Source: Cenococcum geophilum 1.58 (taxonomy: Eukaryota; Ascomycota; Dothideomycetes; Gloniales; Gloniaceae). From it: a stretch of 64,000 nucleotides of DNA. A program made the position numbers and the translations under genes. Location: contig KV748176.1 of NCBI GenBank assembly GCA_001692895.1, forward strand, positions 5,795,092 through 5,859,091. The letters are read 5' to 3'. This document shows positions 24,201-35,398 of the stretch, piece by piece; positions within the stretch are counted from its first letter, which is position 1, and every line of letters begins with the position of its first letter. The notes below the pieces were generated by a model. That model was not told the origin of the DNA. It saw nothing but the letters and a program-made list of their open reading frames with translations, and ran no database searches.

Positions 24201-26230
24201 ACCTTTAACCGAAATATAACACTATAATTAAAACCTTCCTAAGAACTAAAGGTAAAGATTTAGAAATGGTTCCGGATATACTATAGGTAAAGTAATAAAA
24301 CCCCATAAATTAAAACTATAGGATTAAGCATAGGCATTAAGAACGGAAACGTTTCGCCATTATAATAGGGATCCTAAAATCCTATAAGAGGAAGCCTATA
24401 GGGATTTATAGAAGAACTACTAGGGATACCGTTTAAAGGAGACGCTGTTTAAAAAGGAGTAGTAGTACTATAAGAAGTGGCCTTAGGGATTTAGAAAGAT
24501 CCCCTAGGGATAAAAGGAGAGTATTTAGCCTAGCACCGGAGATATATAGTAGAGTTAATAGTATAAAGAGAAGCAAAAGGACAGCCTATAAAGAATTAGA
24601 AATTTTAAGGAATTATAAGGCACCTATAGGAATACTACCCGTTTATTATATATAGGGATTATAGTAGTATACTACGTTTATATGGATTATTACTAAAGCT
24701 TAGAACAAAGGCATCCCTAAAGTATAAAGTTAATTCCTAATAATAGGGCATCTTAGAGGCACCTAAGAAGCACTATATAAAGCTATTCTATAAGAAAAAG
24801 GAAAGAGCTAGGTAATAACTTAAATACTAGCAGCAATAATAGGAGCCTCTTCTTCCATCTTAACGTTATTATTAATAGTATTATTAGCTTCTCTATCCCT
24901 AGAAGTATTAGCACTTCTACTAATATTCTTCTTAGAATAATAGGTACTAGAAGGACTAGTACAGGCGGGAGACTAGCGAGGAGAACGTTTATCTTAACCT
25001 TTATTGCTATTCTTAGTATTCCTAGGTTTTAAATTGGCGTCTAAGTAGGGATTAGAGAGACATTAGCTAAAGAAGTTAGTATAGTTCCTAAGCAAGTTAC
25101 TAAAGAAACTTACCTGGCTAGAGTAGCCCGCGTAAGAGTATAAATGTTATTATTAATAAGGACAAGCTGTTTATATATACGCTCCTAGACACTATATATC
25201 CGAGATTATTATATCTTTATAGTAGTGGAAACCCTTATTAAATTAAAGAGCCTATGAGCAAGGGAAGATACCTTCTATCCCTACCTATTACTATTAGGAT
25301 ATTAGCAGAAATCTTAAATAGTGTGTTAGAGCCTATAAGTTTTATATATATAGACAGCGGGGATCTAGTATAATTAGCGAAATCTAGAATAGGACGGAAT
25401 GGGAAATACTAGGACGTAGGTCTTTCTCCTACTGCGATAATAGGAGTACTTAGATTTATTTTTACCGGAGTAAGGCATCTTATAAACGTGGGAAGGATCC
25501 TACATAAGAGCATAAATGTAGTGATGATAGCATTTTAGGGAAACTGCTGTAGGAGTAATAAACGCTGTCTAGGGCGTTACTAGGAGAGGAACGATACTGC
25601 CGCTGGTTTAGGGACGCGTAGAAGGACTATAAGCCATTATAAGAGAATACTCTAAGAAGTTAGCATTATTATAAGAGATAAGGTGGGGATCCTATTGCTT
25701 ATAAACGCGTTAAGAAAAGATAATAAGGTAGTAATAGAAGTATGGCTAAAAATATAGAAGCTAAAAGGCGAGATATAATAAAAATAGCCTATTTAAGAAT
25801 AAGACGAATAGTGTTGTTAATAGAAGGATAAGAAAGAAACGACAACTTATAAATAGAAAGAAATTAAAATAAAAGACGTTATTATTAAAGCCTATTTAGG
25901 TAAATAGGGTTAGTAGTTAGTTAACGTGTTATACCGGATAACCTCTAGATCTATTTATAACAAATTCCTAAAATTAAAGAGGTAAATCCTACTAAATTTT
26001 TTTTACTATTATTAAAATTCTATTATAAAAGCACTATAAGGAGCTAGGGTAGGAGAAGAGTAGAGAAATAAAAGATAAAGTAAAGTTCCGCGCTAGTAAA
26101 GAGCTAGTAATAAGTCGCATTATAAAGTACCTTTCTACTAAGGGTTTCCCTAGTAGTTTTAGCCGGAACTCTATAAAAGTTTAGTAGAGGCAAAGTCTTA
26201 AAGGATTAAGACCTTAAAAGGGGAGGTAAT
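24201..26230 (+). other. Element A 3' region, possible extra coding sequence, unidentified
   Basis: About 2 kb between the chromodomain and the 3' LTR, longer than the usual untranslated tail of a Ty3 element. Plus-strand readings have TAA/TAG-only interruptions over stretches, for instance near 25200-25550 and 25700-26200, but more than one frame does, so no single frame can be claimed. No domain recognised. It ends in the polypurine tract AAAAGGGGAGG. Confidence 0.4.
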
Positions 26231-26561
26231 TATAACGGAATCCCTTAGGAGGTACATATCTAATAAAACAGTAGGAGGTTTTATCTATATCCTATCTATA
26301 TTTTAGAAGATATAGTTAGATAGGTTAGGGGCGAAAGGTTTTACTAGCGTCTTAAAAGGAATATATAGAAAGCTAGTTCCCCTCTAAAGAAGAACTAGCG
26401 ATTAGTCTTTAAATAGAAGTAGTTAGAAGCATTTATCCTTTAATACGTAAAAACTTATTCTACTTCCTACTTACCTTTAACGCACCTTTAACTTACCTTC
26501 TACTTACCAGTAACACTATTAGTTAGATAATTATACGTTCCGGTTAGGCTGGCCTCTTATA
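26231..26561 (+). repeat. 3' LTR of element A
   Basis: 331 bp, partner of 270-600, with the initial TG changed to TA. Followed by AATTA, the right copy of the target duplication. Confidence 0.93.
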
Positions 26562-29283
26562 AATTAGTAGTAGGTAATTTCTTAAACGGATAGTTTACTG
26601 GTAACCTTAATAGATTATATATAGTTCTGCCGTTAATACTAAATATAGCTACCCTAGTAGGGGCAGCTTAAGCTAATAGTAATAGCTTACTATTAGCCCT
26701 TACTATATTATAGAGCGTAGTAAAGAGGATAGTAATAAGATATAATTTACCGGTTCCTGCCTCTCTATTAACGTTAATCCGCAGTAGGGGGGGCTAAGGC
26801 CCACTTAGATCTGCCTATAGTAATTAACTATAATATTATAGATATAACGCTAACCTGGTTATAAGGAGGACGGAGTTACTATTTAGAATAGGTAGTTCTA
26901 TAGTAAAGGCTATAGCCGTACTTCCTGCTAATAAGTCCTCTTATTAAGCTCCGGGTATATACCCTAATATATACTCTAGTTATAGTTATAATTAAGCTCC
27001 CTATTACTAAGCCTATTAGAATCCTTAAGCTTTATACGGCAGAACTTAGGATACTATAGATAGAAGCAATCGCCGTTATATTACGGAAAGTATAATATAA
27101 CTTAAGGCCTTGCTTTTAGCCGACGCTTATAAGTAGAGTAATTAAAATAGAGTAAAAAATTAAGGAAAGTAACGTCCTCTACCCTATCTAGGCAGCGCTT
27201 ATATTTCTTATAGTTAGATAGTCTATACCCTCTTAATTGCCTATTATTAAGCTTATATATAGCGCTTTAATTATCCTCCTAGCGGTAGTTTAAAGTTACT
27301 ATATTCTTAGAGCCTTTATAAAGGGGAATATTAAGAAGTAAATAGTATACCTCCTACGCTAACTAATTACTTTTAGTAATAAGCTTATTTATAAACCTAA
27401 CCACGACTAAACTAAAGGCATAAAGACTATTAGCGTGCGGCTATACTAATTAGAGTAACTCCTAGTAGGAAGTTAACTTCTTCTCTTTCTTACTGCAATA
27501 TTTACCTATATAGTTAACTATTACTAATATGCTTATAGCGGGTAATATATTAATATTTGCCATCTACGCTAATATTATAGCTATATTATAACTATTAAGA
27601 AGCTTATTATTACGCTATAAACAAAACGTCTAGTAATATAGATTTTAATCCTTTAATATAGCAGCCTTATTACGGAGAGACCGTGGAAAATAAAAGCGGC
27701 ACTTTTTTGCTCTAGTAGAGCCTTTCTTTAATCTTAAGCAGTAAGATTTGGTGTAATTATAGTGCCGTTAAAATCGATTAAGGTAGGTAGTAAGAAGCTT
27801 ACTAGTATTAAGCTATTCTTTATAGCTAAGAGCAGAAGAATATTAGAGATTAAGAGGCCTAAATTAATTAGGATTAATTATAGATATAAAAGTAGCCTAG
27901 TACTTAGCAAAAGCCGCCCTTAATTTAATAGCTAACGGATCTAGCCTTAGGGCTGTTAAACTCTATAAGAAGCTATATATATAGCCGCTACCTTATACCT
28001 ACTACTTATATTAGGACTAAAAGTTAGTGCTATTAAATAGGCCTATAAGTACGTGCTTCCTAAATAGATTAAAGCGGCGATATAGCTAGTAAGCAGTAAT
28101 ATACAGATTATTATAGAGATTTTAAGAAGTAATCCGGTAGCGCTAAGCCTTATTAGTAGCCTTATATTTATTAAATAGAGGTATATAAGAGTATAAATTA
28201 TACTAATATAGATTAGTAGCGCTAAGTATAAAGAATAGAGACCCGCTTTTAATATTTTTAGTATAAGCTATAAGCTTATTTCTCTTCTGCCTCTAGTAAG
28301 GTCTAGTGCCCTTAAGGTTCCGTATATACTGTATAATCTTATTTAGTAACTAGCTACCCCTATTACTATTTATAATATTACTAAGCTTATCTAAAGATAG
28401 ACTATTCTTATTTAATTGGCCGTAAAGGAAATAGGTAGCGTTAAGGGCTTGATTTTTTATAATCCGATTAAACATAGAGTAGTAAAATAAGGGGTAGTGG
28501 CTAAACTAACCGTCCTAATACTTAAGTATATGCTTAGCGTACGTAGCTAGGGTAACCGTACGGCTTCGTGGTATATTAAAATCGGCTTTACCATAAGGAA
28601 ATAGAGTAGGAAAGGCGCTGCGTATAATAAAACTAGCTAATTACTTAGAGAGAGGTGTCTATTGCATAGTAGGAACCTTTAGGCCCGCTTATAGGTTTTA
28701 TTAGTATTAAACCTCGTAACCTAAAAGCTCTAATTTACTAAGGTTAGGTACTAGATTAGGAACTAAAGTATCTAATATATTATTATTAAATTCGCCATCT
28801 AGTATATTACTACTAAGCTTAGTAAGTAAAGAATTAATAGTAGGAGGACATTATATAGGAGTAGTAGGGTAAGCTATTAGGCTATTAAAATTAGACTTTA
28901 ACTTATTAATATAAGGTAGCTAATCTAATATAGAGCTATTTTTAGGTAAGCTAGTAAGCTAGGTACTATATATTTTAATATCGCAATAATTAAGATAATT
29001 AACCTTTAGAAAGTAAAGCTACTATACTATAATAAAGCGCCTTATAGTATACCGCTTAGTAAACCACTAACCTAGGTATTCGCTACCCTCTACTACTATA
29101 GGCCTTACGACCAGTATATTAAGTTTAGTAGGTAGCCGTAGTAGCTACCTTTAAGTCTTTAGTATATTCTAGCTAAAGTAGCAAACGTAGCTAGTATAGC
29201 GATATTGCTGGCCGCGTATACGCACGACTTGTAGATAAACGTATACGCGCGTAATTAGAAGCTCCTCTACCGCGGTAAGTATA
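26562..29283 (-). pseudogene. Helitron Rep/helicase protein, RIP-degraded (ground layer of the nest)
   Basis: On the minus strand one frame runs from about 28850 to 26562 with TAA/TAG/TGA-type breaks only. Reading from the N-terminal side: DGEFNNNILDTLVPNL near 28760-28800; LKGTRPY.RQKRNKLIAY near 28260-28330; GSLFFILSATNLY near 28200-28250, corresponding to the HUH histidine region; CRFYFPRSLRNKAA near 27660-27710; YIGKYCSKKEKK at about 27475-27511, the Rep tyrosine motif; and a PIF1-type helicase P-loop AGTGK at 26746-26760 followed by INGRTIYNLLRLPVNYPF near 26590-26640. This order is the Rep-to-PIF1 layout of Helitrons. Rep would nick and join single strands in rolling-circle transposition. 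The helicase is cut by element A at 26561/270. Confidence 0.82.
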
Positions 29284-29494
29284 TATAACGGCGCTATCGC
29301 ACATTACCTGCTAAATTCTGCCATATTCTACTAACCTATAATTGGCCCGCCCAAAGCTAGCGCCTTAGCGGCTCACCCTATATATTTATTTACACCAGCC
29401 CTAGCGACCCCTTTTTCCTTTTCTTTAACTTAGTATCTTTGTAATATAGTATTCTACAAGCTTTAGTTTAGAGGCATTTATATAAGCCGTAATA
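29284..29494 (+). repeat. 5' LTR of element D
   Basis: 211 bp, beginning TATAACGGCGCTATCGC (originally TG) and ending AAGCCGTAATA. It is homologous to the 3' LTR pieces and to both 212-bp LTRs of element F in reverse orientation. Confidence 0.92.
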
Positions 29495-30162
29495 TTATAC
29501 TAAGCTTACCCTATCCTGCCTGAGAAGGCCTTAATAATATCTTACCTTAAAGGAAACTTCGTCTGTAATAACGCGTTAATGCGCTATACTTAGACACTAA
29601 AACAACTCTATATTGCCTGGGAAGGCCTAGATAATATCCTACCTTATAAGCTAAATAGGACTAGACCTATACTCCCGGAATTAAAACTAAAGCGTATAAT
29701 ACTAATAAACCTTAGGAAGCTAAAGATGGTACCTAAAGTAAGCTTATTTAAGAGAGCTGCCTCTACTTAAGAGGAACCTAAGATCTAATTAGGATTAGAA
29801 ATTAAAGATAATAATAACGTTATAAACGTACGCGAGTAGATTTGCGCCCTCGCAGCTAGCTAGGAAGCCGATTATCTTAAAGCGAGAAATATATAAGAAA
29901 CCCTATAAGAGATCCTAAAAAGCCTTACAGCCCTATAAAATAGCTTAGCTTTCCCTTCTTAAAGCCCTAGCTGACCTATTTACTCCACTAAATATAATAT
30001 ACTAGGGAGTACGGATATAATAATAAAGTAATTAAAGTCTATTAAGCTCCCTAACCCCCTACTACTATCTAATAGAATAGACCCTACCTTTAAAAATTGG
30101 AGGATTTAAGTATAAGGAAAGCTTTATATTAACTATAACTATTTCCTTTTTAAAGAAGCTTA
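29495..30162 (+). pseudogene. Element D gag, N-terminal part
   Basis: Degraded frame ending in FKNWRI.VQGKLYINYNYFLFKEAY just before element G. The same segment can be read on the minus strand in element F near 46320-46450, where gag continues beyond the point at which D is broken. It would encode the N-terminal capsid part. Confidence 0.72.
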
Positions 30163-30422
30163 TCAGGAAATTTTTTTTTAGGCGCGTTGTTGCAGCCGAA
30201 AATTAGGGTCTGCAAAACCTGCGTAAGTCGCGATTTTAGCGATTTACGGTAACTTGCGGCAATTTGCTATAAATACACAGGCTACTCGTGCAAATTGCTG
30301 CAAATTGCTATAAACACACAGGCTACTTGTGCAAATTGCTGCAAATTACTAAAATCGCGACTTACGCAGGTTTTGCAGACCCTAATTTTTGGCTGTAATA
30401 ACGCGCCTAAAAAAAAACCTAA
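30163..30422. mobile_element. 260-bp palindromic MITE-like unit at the left end of G
   Basis: Arms of about 68 bp at 30171-30238 and 30350-30417 are inverse copies with few mismatches (both hold AGGGTCTGCAAAACCTGCG). The ends are TCAGG and CCTAA (CCTGA before RIP), each followed by TA. The loop holds two direct copies of a roughly 40-bp unit, CAAATTGCTGCAAATTGCTA with AACACACAGGCTACTTG. Either a separate MITE at the edge of G or a hairpin terminus of G. Confidence 0.65.
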
Positions 30423-30429
30423 TACTATA

Positions 30430-31845
30430 ACCATAAAGCTCTGCATAAAGCTCTATACGAAGCTCTATATAAGGCTCTGCACGAAGCTCTATACAAGGCT
30501 CTGCATAAAGCTCTATATAAGGCTCTGCACAAAGCTCTATATAAAGCTCTATATAAAGCTCTACACGAAGCTCTATATAAAGCTCTACACGAGGCTCTAT
30601 ACGAAGCTCTATACGAAGCTCTATACGAAGCTCTATACGAGGCTCTATATAAAGCTCTGCGTATAGAAGCTTTATATAAAGCTCTGCGTATAGAAGCTCT
30701 GTATAAAGCTCTACGTACAGAAGCTCTGCACGAAGCTCTATATATAGAAGCTCTGCACAAAGCTCTACGTACAGAAGCTCTACACAAAGCTCTACGTATA
30801 GAAGCTCTGCACGAAGCTCTGCGTATAAAAGCTCTGTATAAAGCTCTATATAAAGCTCTACACAAAGCTCTACACGAAGCTCTATACAAAGCTTTATATA
30901 AGGCTCTATACAAAGCTCTATGTATAAAAGCTCTACATAAAGCTCTGCACGAAGCTCTATACGAAGCTCTATACAAAGCTTTGCACGAGGCTCTATATAA
31001 AGCTCTATATACAGAAGCTCTATATAAAGCTCTGCACAAAGCTCTATACGAAGCTCTATATAAAGCTCTGTACAAAGTCTTGCATAAGGCTTTATACAAA
31101 GCTCTACGTATAAAGGCTCTGCATAAAGCTCTACACGAAGCTCTATACGAAGCTCTGCATAAAGCTTTACACAAGGCTCTATACGAAGCTCTACGTATAG
31201 AGGCTCTATATAAGGCTCTACATAAAGCTCTATATAAAGCTCTATATAAAGCTCTATATAAAGCTTTATACGAGGCTCTATATAAGGCTCTATATAAGGC
31301 TTTATATAAGGCTCTACACAAGGCTCTATATAAGGCTCTATATAGGGCTCTATACGAAGCTCTGCGTATAGAGGCTCTATATAAGGCTCTATACGAAGCT
31401 CTATATAAGACTCTACACGAAGCTCTATATAAAGCTCTATATAAAGCTCTATACGAAGCTCTGCATAAAGCTTTACACAAGGCTCTATACGAAGCTCTAC
31501 GTATAGAGGCTCTATATAAGGCTCTACATAAAGCTCTATATAAAGCTCTATATAAAGCTCTATATAAAGCTTTATACGAGGCTCTATATAAGGCTCTATA
31601 TAAGGCTTTATGTATAAAGGCTCTATATAAAGCTCTATACGAAGCTTTATATAAAGCTCTATATAAAGCTCTATATAAAGCTCTATACAAAGCTCTATAT
31701 AAAGCTCTATATAAAGCTCTATACGAAGCTCTATATAAAGCTCTATATAAAGCTCTACATAAAGCTTTATATATAGAGGCTCTACATAAGGCTCTGTACA
31801 AAGCTTTATATACGGAGGCTCTGTATAAAGCTCTGCATAATACAT
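30430..31845. repeat. 12-bp minisatellite, about 1.4 kb
   Basis: Well over 100 copies of a 12-bp unit, consensus AAGCTCTATATA with C/T and G/A variants (AAGCTCTGCATA, AAGCTCTACACG). Because 12 is a multiple of three and the unit is stop-free in several frames, long open frames appear on both strands (487, 458, 304 and 123 codons). They are artefacts and should not be annotated as proteins. Variants at intervals (GTATAGAAGCTC) give higher-order units, including a duplicated block at about 31140-31320 and 31455-31630. Confidence 0.95.
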
Positions 31846-31965
31846 TACTATTAGGTCCCCGCTATATTCCCAATAGCCTCTATATATACACCTAGGTAGC
31901 TACCTTATTTTTTACCCTTCCTTCCTTACATCCTCCCTATCTAGGGAGGCACTAGAACGGCAGCT

Positions 31966-33030
31966 AGCTAAGGACCGTCGCCAGAACTAAACGACCGTTG
32001 ACCGTCGCTAGAACTAGACGACTGTCGACTATTGCCAGAACCAGATAACTGTCGACTGTTGCTAGAACCAGACGACCGTCGACCGTTGCTAGAACTAGAC
32101 GACCGTCGACCGTCGCCAGAGCCAGACGACCGTCGCCGGAGCTAGACGACCGTCGCCAGAACTAGACGACCGTCGACCGTTGCCAGAACCAGACGACCGT
32201 CGACCGTTGCTAGAGCCAGACGACCGTCGCCGGAGCTAGACGACCGTCGCCAGAACCAGACGACCGTCGCCAGAACTAGACGACCGTCGACCGTCGACCG
32301 TTGCCAGAGCCAGACGACCGTCGTTAGAGCCAGACGACCGTTGTTAGAGCCAGACGACCGTCGTTAGAGCCAGACGACCGTCGCCGGAGCCAGACGACCG
32401 TCGCCAGAACCAGACGACTATCGCCGGAGCTAGACGACCGTCGCCAGAACTAGACAACCGTCAACCGTCACCAGAACCAGACGACCGTTAACCGTCGCCA
32501 GAGCTAGATAACCGTTGCCGGAGCTAGACGACTGTCGCTAGAACCAGACGACCGTCAACCATCAACCGTCGCTAGAGCCAGACAACCGTCGTTAGAGCTA
32601 GACGACCGTTATTAGAGCTAGACGACCGTCGTTAGAGCTAGACAACCGTCGCCAGAGCTAAACGACCATCGCCAGAACCAGATAACCGTTAACCGTCGCC
32701 AGAGCCAGACGACCGTCGCCGGAGCCAGACGACCGTCAACCGTCGCCAGAGCTAAACGACCGTCGCCGGAGCTAGACGACCGTCGCTAGAACCAGACAAC
32801 CGTCAACCGTCGCTAGAGCCAGACGACTATTACTAAAGCCAGACGACCGTCGCCAGAACTAGATAACCGTTAACCATTAACCGTCGCCAGAGCTAGACGA
32901 CCGTTGTTAAAGCTAAACGACCGTCGTTAGAGCTAGACAACCGTCGCCAGAACCAGATAACTATTAACTATTACTAGAGCTAGACAACCGTCGTTAGAGC
33001 TAGATAACCGTCGCTAAAACTAGATAATTA
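31966..33030. repeat. 20-bp minisatellite, about 1.06 kb
   Basis: Unit CAGACGACCGTCGCCAGAGC with variants in the last third (GTTAGAGC, GCCGGAGC). Some units are lengthened by an extra GACCGTC. GC-rich compared with everything around it, with a mixture of RIP-altered and unaltered units. The core GACGACCGTCG contains the palindrome CGACCGTCG with one mismatch. Confidence 0.93.
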
Positions 33031-33139
33031 CTGTTTAAATATATAGCTAGCGAACGGCCGTAGAGAACGATTTAAATTAATATAATTAATTGAATTAGGC
33101 GAAGCCTTTAATTAGGCCAACCTTTCCCCTAAATTATAG

Positions 33140-33390
33140 ATAGGTAGGTATAGACAGTAGTATAGATAGGAGGCATAGATGGTAGGTATAGACGGTAGGT
33201 ATATATAGATAGTAGGCACAGATAGGTAGGTATAGATAGTAGGCATAGATAGTAGGCATAGGTAGGTAGGTATAGGTAGGTATAAATAGACAGATAGATA
33301 GATAGGTAGGTAGGTAGATATATAGATAGATAAATAGATAGATAGACAGATAGATAGGTAGGTAGGTAGGTAGGTAGGTAGGCACTAGGC
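33140..33390. repeat. GATA/GGTA microsatellite
   Basis: Irregular 4-bp array of GATA, GGTA and GACA units with embedded longer units such as TAGGCATAGATAGTAGGCAT. The stop-free minus-strand frame here (about 83 codons of Pro, Thr, Tyr, Leu) is an artefact. Confidence 0.93.
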
Positions 33391-33589
33391 CTAGTTAGGA
33401 AATTAGTATATAGCTAGTAAATTATTAGGAATACCGCTAATTAACGATTTAGAGCTTTTGCGAAAGGCTTCCCTCTTTTAAGTAGATAGCTCTATATTTT
33501 ATATAGTTATAATATAAATATATTTAAAAGTATATTATAGCAATCTATAGTAATATATAATAATTTAGTTACGATTTATATAGTTGTTA

Positions 33590-33717
33590 TAATTTATATA
33601 GTTTGTATAGTTTATATAGTTTATACAGTTTATACAGTTCGTATAGTTTATACAGTTCATATAGTTTGTATAGTTCGTACAGTTTATATAGTTCGTATAG
33701 TTTATACAGTTTGCGCG
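33590..33717. repeat. 9-bp minisatellite
   Basis: About 13 units of GTTTATATA / GTTCGTATA / GTTTATACA. 33391-33589 and 33718-33904 are unique AT-rich filler; the latter contains GTTTGCGGCAATTTGCGGTA, related to the subterminal part of the left end of G. Confidence 0.85.
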
Positions 33718-33920
33718 CTATATAATTATAAGGTAGCAAAATGCTAGCATTAGTTTAGTAGTTAATTATTTTACTGCGATTTGCTAGTAGATGCTGTAAA
33801 CTTATTGCAAAATGCGCGGTTTATATAAATCGCTAACAACTATATATAACCGCCGCGATTGTATAGTTTGCGGCAATTTGCGGTAAACCGCAACAACCTA
33901 TTATAAAAAAAAATTCCTGA

Positions 33921-35398
33921 TATAATATATCTTTATAGACTTTTATAAACTACCTAGGGACCGTAACGGATACGATATAGTTATAGTTATAGTTAACTGC
34001 TTTAAACGCCCGTTTTTAATTCCCTATTACAAAAATATCAATGCTAAAAAGGTAGCCCGGCTATATATCTATTACGTCTACTAAATCTATAGACTATTAG
34101 ATACTATTATATTTAATTATAGGCTATAGTTTATATTAGCCTTTTAGAATAAGTTTACCTAGATCCTAAGCATTAAGCTAAAGCTTTCTACGGCTTACTA
34201 CCCCTAAATAGACAGTTAGACGGAGATTATAAATTAGTACCTAGACTAGAGGCTTAAGCCCTTTATTAACTATTTCTAAAACAACTAGTCTAAACTACTA
34301 CCCTTAATAGACTATACGCAAGCAACCCTACCCTATAACTCTATAGGGTTTGCCCTAATTTAGCTAGAAATAGGATACTTACCCCATATAAGCTTTAACT
34401 AGAAAAGGCTAAAAGAACCCTAGACTATATAAGAGAAGCTATTCTATGCTAAGGCCTAATAGTACGCTAAATAATTAGAGGAAGCCTAGATAGTAGCCCG
34501 CGAGAACCTAAAAAAAGCTTAAAGGTTAATAGAATAGTAGGCGAACAAACACCGTTAAGAGCCTGACTTTGCCCCTAGCGATATAGTTTAGGTTATAATA
34601 AGGAATTAAAAGACTAAACGACCTAGCTATAAGCTAGACTACTAGATAGCAGGACTGTATAAGGTTCTTAAGAAGATAGGCAACTTATACAAGATAAAGC
34701 TCCTAGANTTAATTAGGGTTTACNNTATCTTNTTACTAGATAAGTTANNGAAAGCTATAAANNACNTATTNCCTAGANAAAAGAANNAGCCTCCCCTACT
34801 AGTTTAAGTAAACGGTAATAATAAATAGGAGGTTAATAAAATACTGGCCTATAAGATAGTACGGGGCACGCTAAAATACTATATCTAATAAAAGGGCTAC
34901 AATTTTAACCTAACCTAGTACCCTATATAGAACTTTATAGGCTGCCCCTAGAAGTTTAAAGAGTTTTATAATTAATACCCTAATACGCCTAGACCCCTAA
35001 AGTACCTAGATAAATAAATTAATTGCTAGTATAATAAAGATAATAAGTTACTAGAAGAATATAGGGACAAAAACGCCCTAAAGCCCTAATACAGCTATCT
35101 ACCAAATTCTACCATATGCTGCCGTTTTCTGCTAGTACTGTAAAATTTCAGATATCTAGGAACTTTAACTGCTGGTTAAAGTTATCTAATTAGCCAGATC
35201 TGTGCTAAGACTTTTAGCGGCTACTCTTTCTAGCCTAGCGCTTCTACTTAGCCTATAATCGCCCTTTATACTTAGTCTAGACATACTTATATCCCCTTTA
35301 TCTCCTTATCTTACTTTATAATCCTACGTTTATAAGCTTAGTATTACCTTATTTCTAACTAAGCCTAAGGGCAGGCTTTCTTTTAAAGAGGGGGGTGA
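33921..35398 (+). pseudogene. Element D integrase and chromodomain (degraded)
   Basis: Starts at DFYKLPRDRNRYDIV, in the middle of the integrase core (matched in element F near 42640-42700). AYYPQID.QTE follows near 34195 and a chromodomain-like tail KIVRGTLKYYI..KGYNFN near 34850-34910. No frame is intact. Several Ns lie at 34708-34787. It ends at the polypurine tract before 35399. Confidence 0.82.
34708..34787. other. Cluster of ambiguous bases
   Basis: Scattered Ns within the integrase tail of D suggest a consensus or assembly problem between near-identical copies. Differences in this interval should not be over-read. Confidence 0.9.

Larger units (their letters stand above)
270..26561 (+). 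mobile_element. Ty3/gypsy chromovirus-type LTR retrotransposon A, RIP-degraded, hosting B and C
   Basis: The two 331-bp LTRs (270-600 and 26231-26561) are colinear and differ mostly by C/T and G/A changes. Both end TG...CA before RIP. The flanks are GATTA on the left (265-269) and AATTA on the right (26562-26566), a 5-bp target duplication with one RIP change. A purine tract AAAAGGGGAGG lies just before the 3' LTR. The internal order is gag with a CCHC knuckle, aspartic protease, [element B insertion], RT, RNase H, integrase, chromodomain, which is the Ty3/gypsy order. The inserted target is the helicase frame of a minus-strand Helitron. Confidence 0.93.
30163..33920. mobile_element. TIR element G (3.76 kb), non-autonomous, made largely of minisatellites
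   Basis: The left end is TCAGGAAATTTTTTTTTA (30163) and the right end is its near-perfect inverse TAAAAAAAAATTCCTGA (to 33920). TA flanks each side (30161-30162, 33921-33922). Homology between the two ends continues loosely through a GTTGTTGC core. Inside lie a 260-bp palindromic unit, a 12-bp array, a 20-bp array, a tetranucleotide-like array and a 9-bp array. No transposase frame was seen, so it would depend on another element; TA duplication fits the Tc1/mariner type, but this is inference. It occupies exactly the junction of an internal deletion in element D. Confidence 0.62.

Noticed and set aside
27250-28820. Plus-strand reading of the Helitron region, which also has only TAA/TAG stops
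   Set aside because: The minus-strand frame contains ordered Helitron Rep and PIF1 motifs; the plus-strand translation has none. RIP on both strands makes antisense frames look deceptively coding.
30382-31845. A 487-codon and overlapping 458- and 304-codon frames as giant repeat proteins
   Set aside because: They are phase variants of one 12-bp tandem repeat on both strands, with no non-repeat coding part and no start or splice context.
31966-33030. Regular 20-bp units considered as a CRISPR-like array
   Set aside because: No alternating repeats and unique spacers; the units are contiguous tandem repeats with point variants, in a eukaryotic genome.
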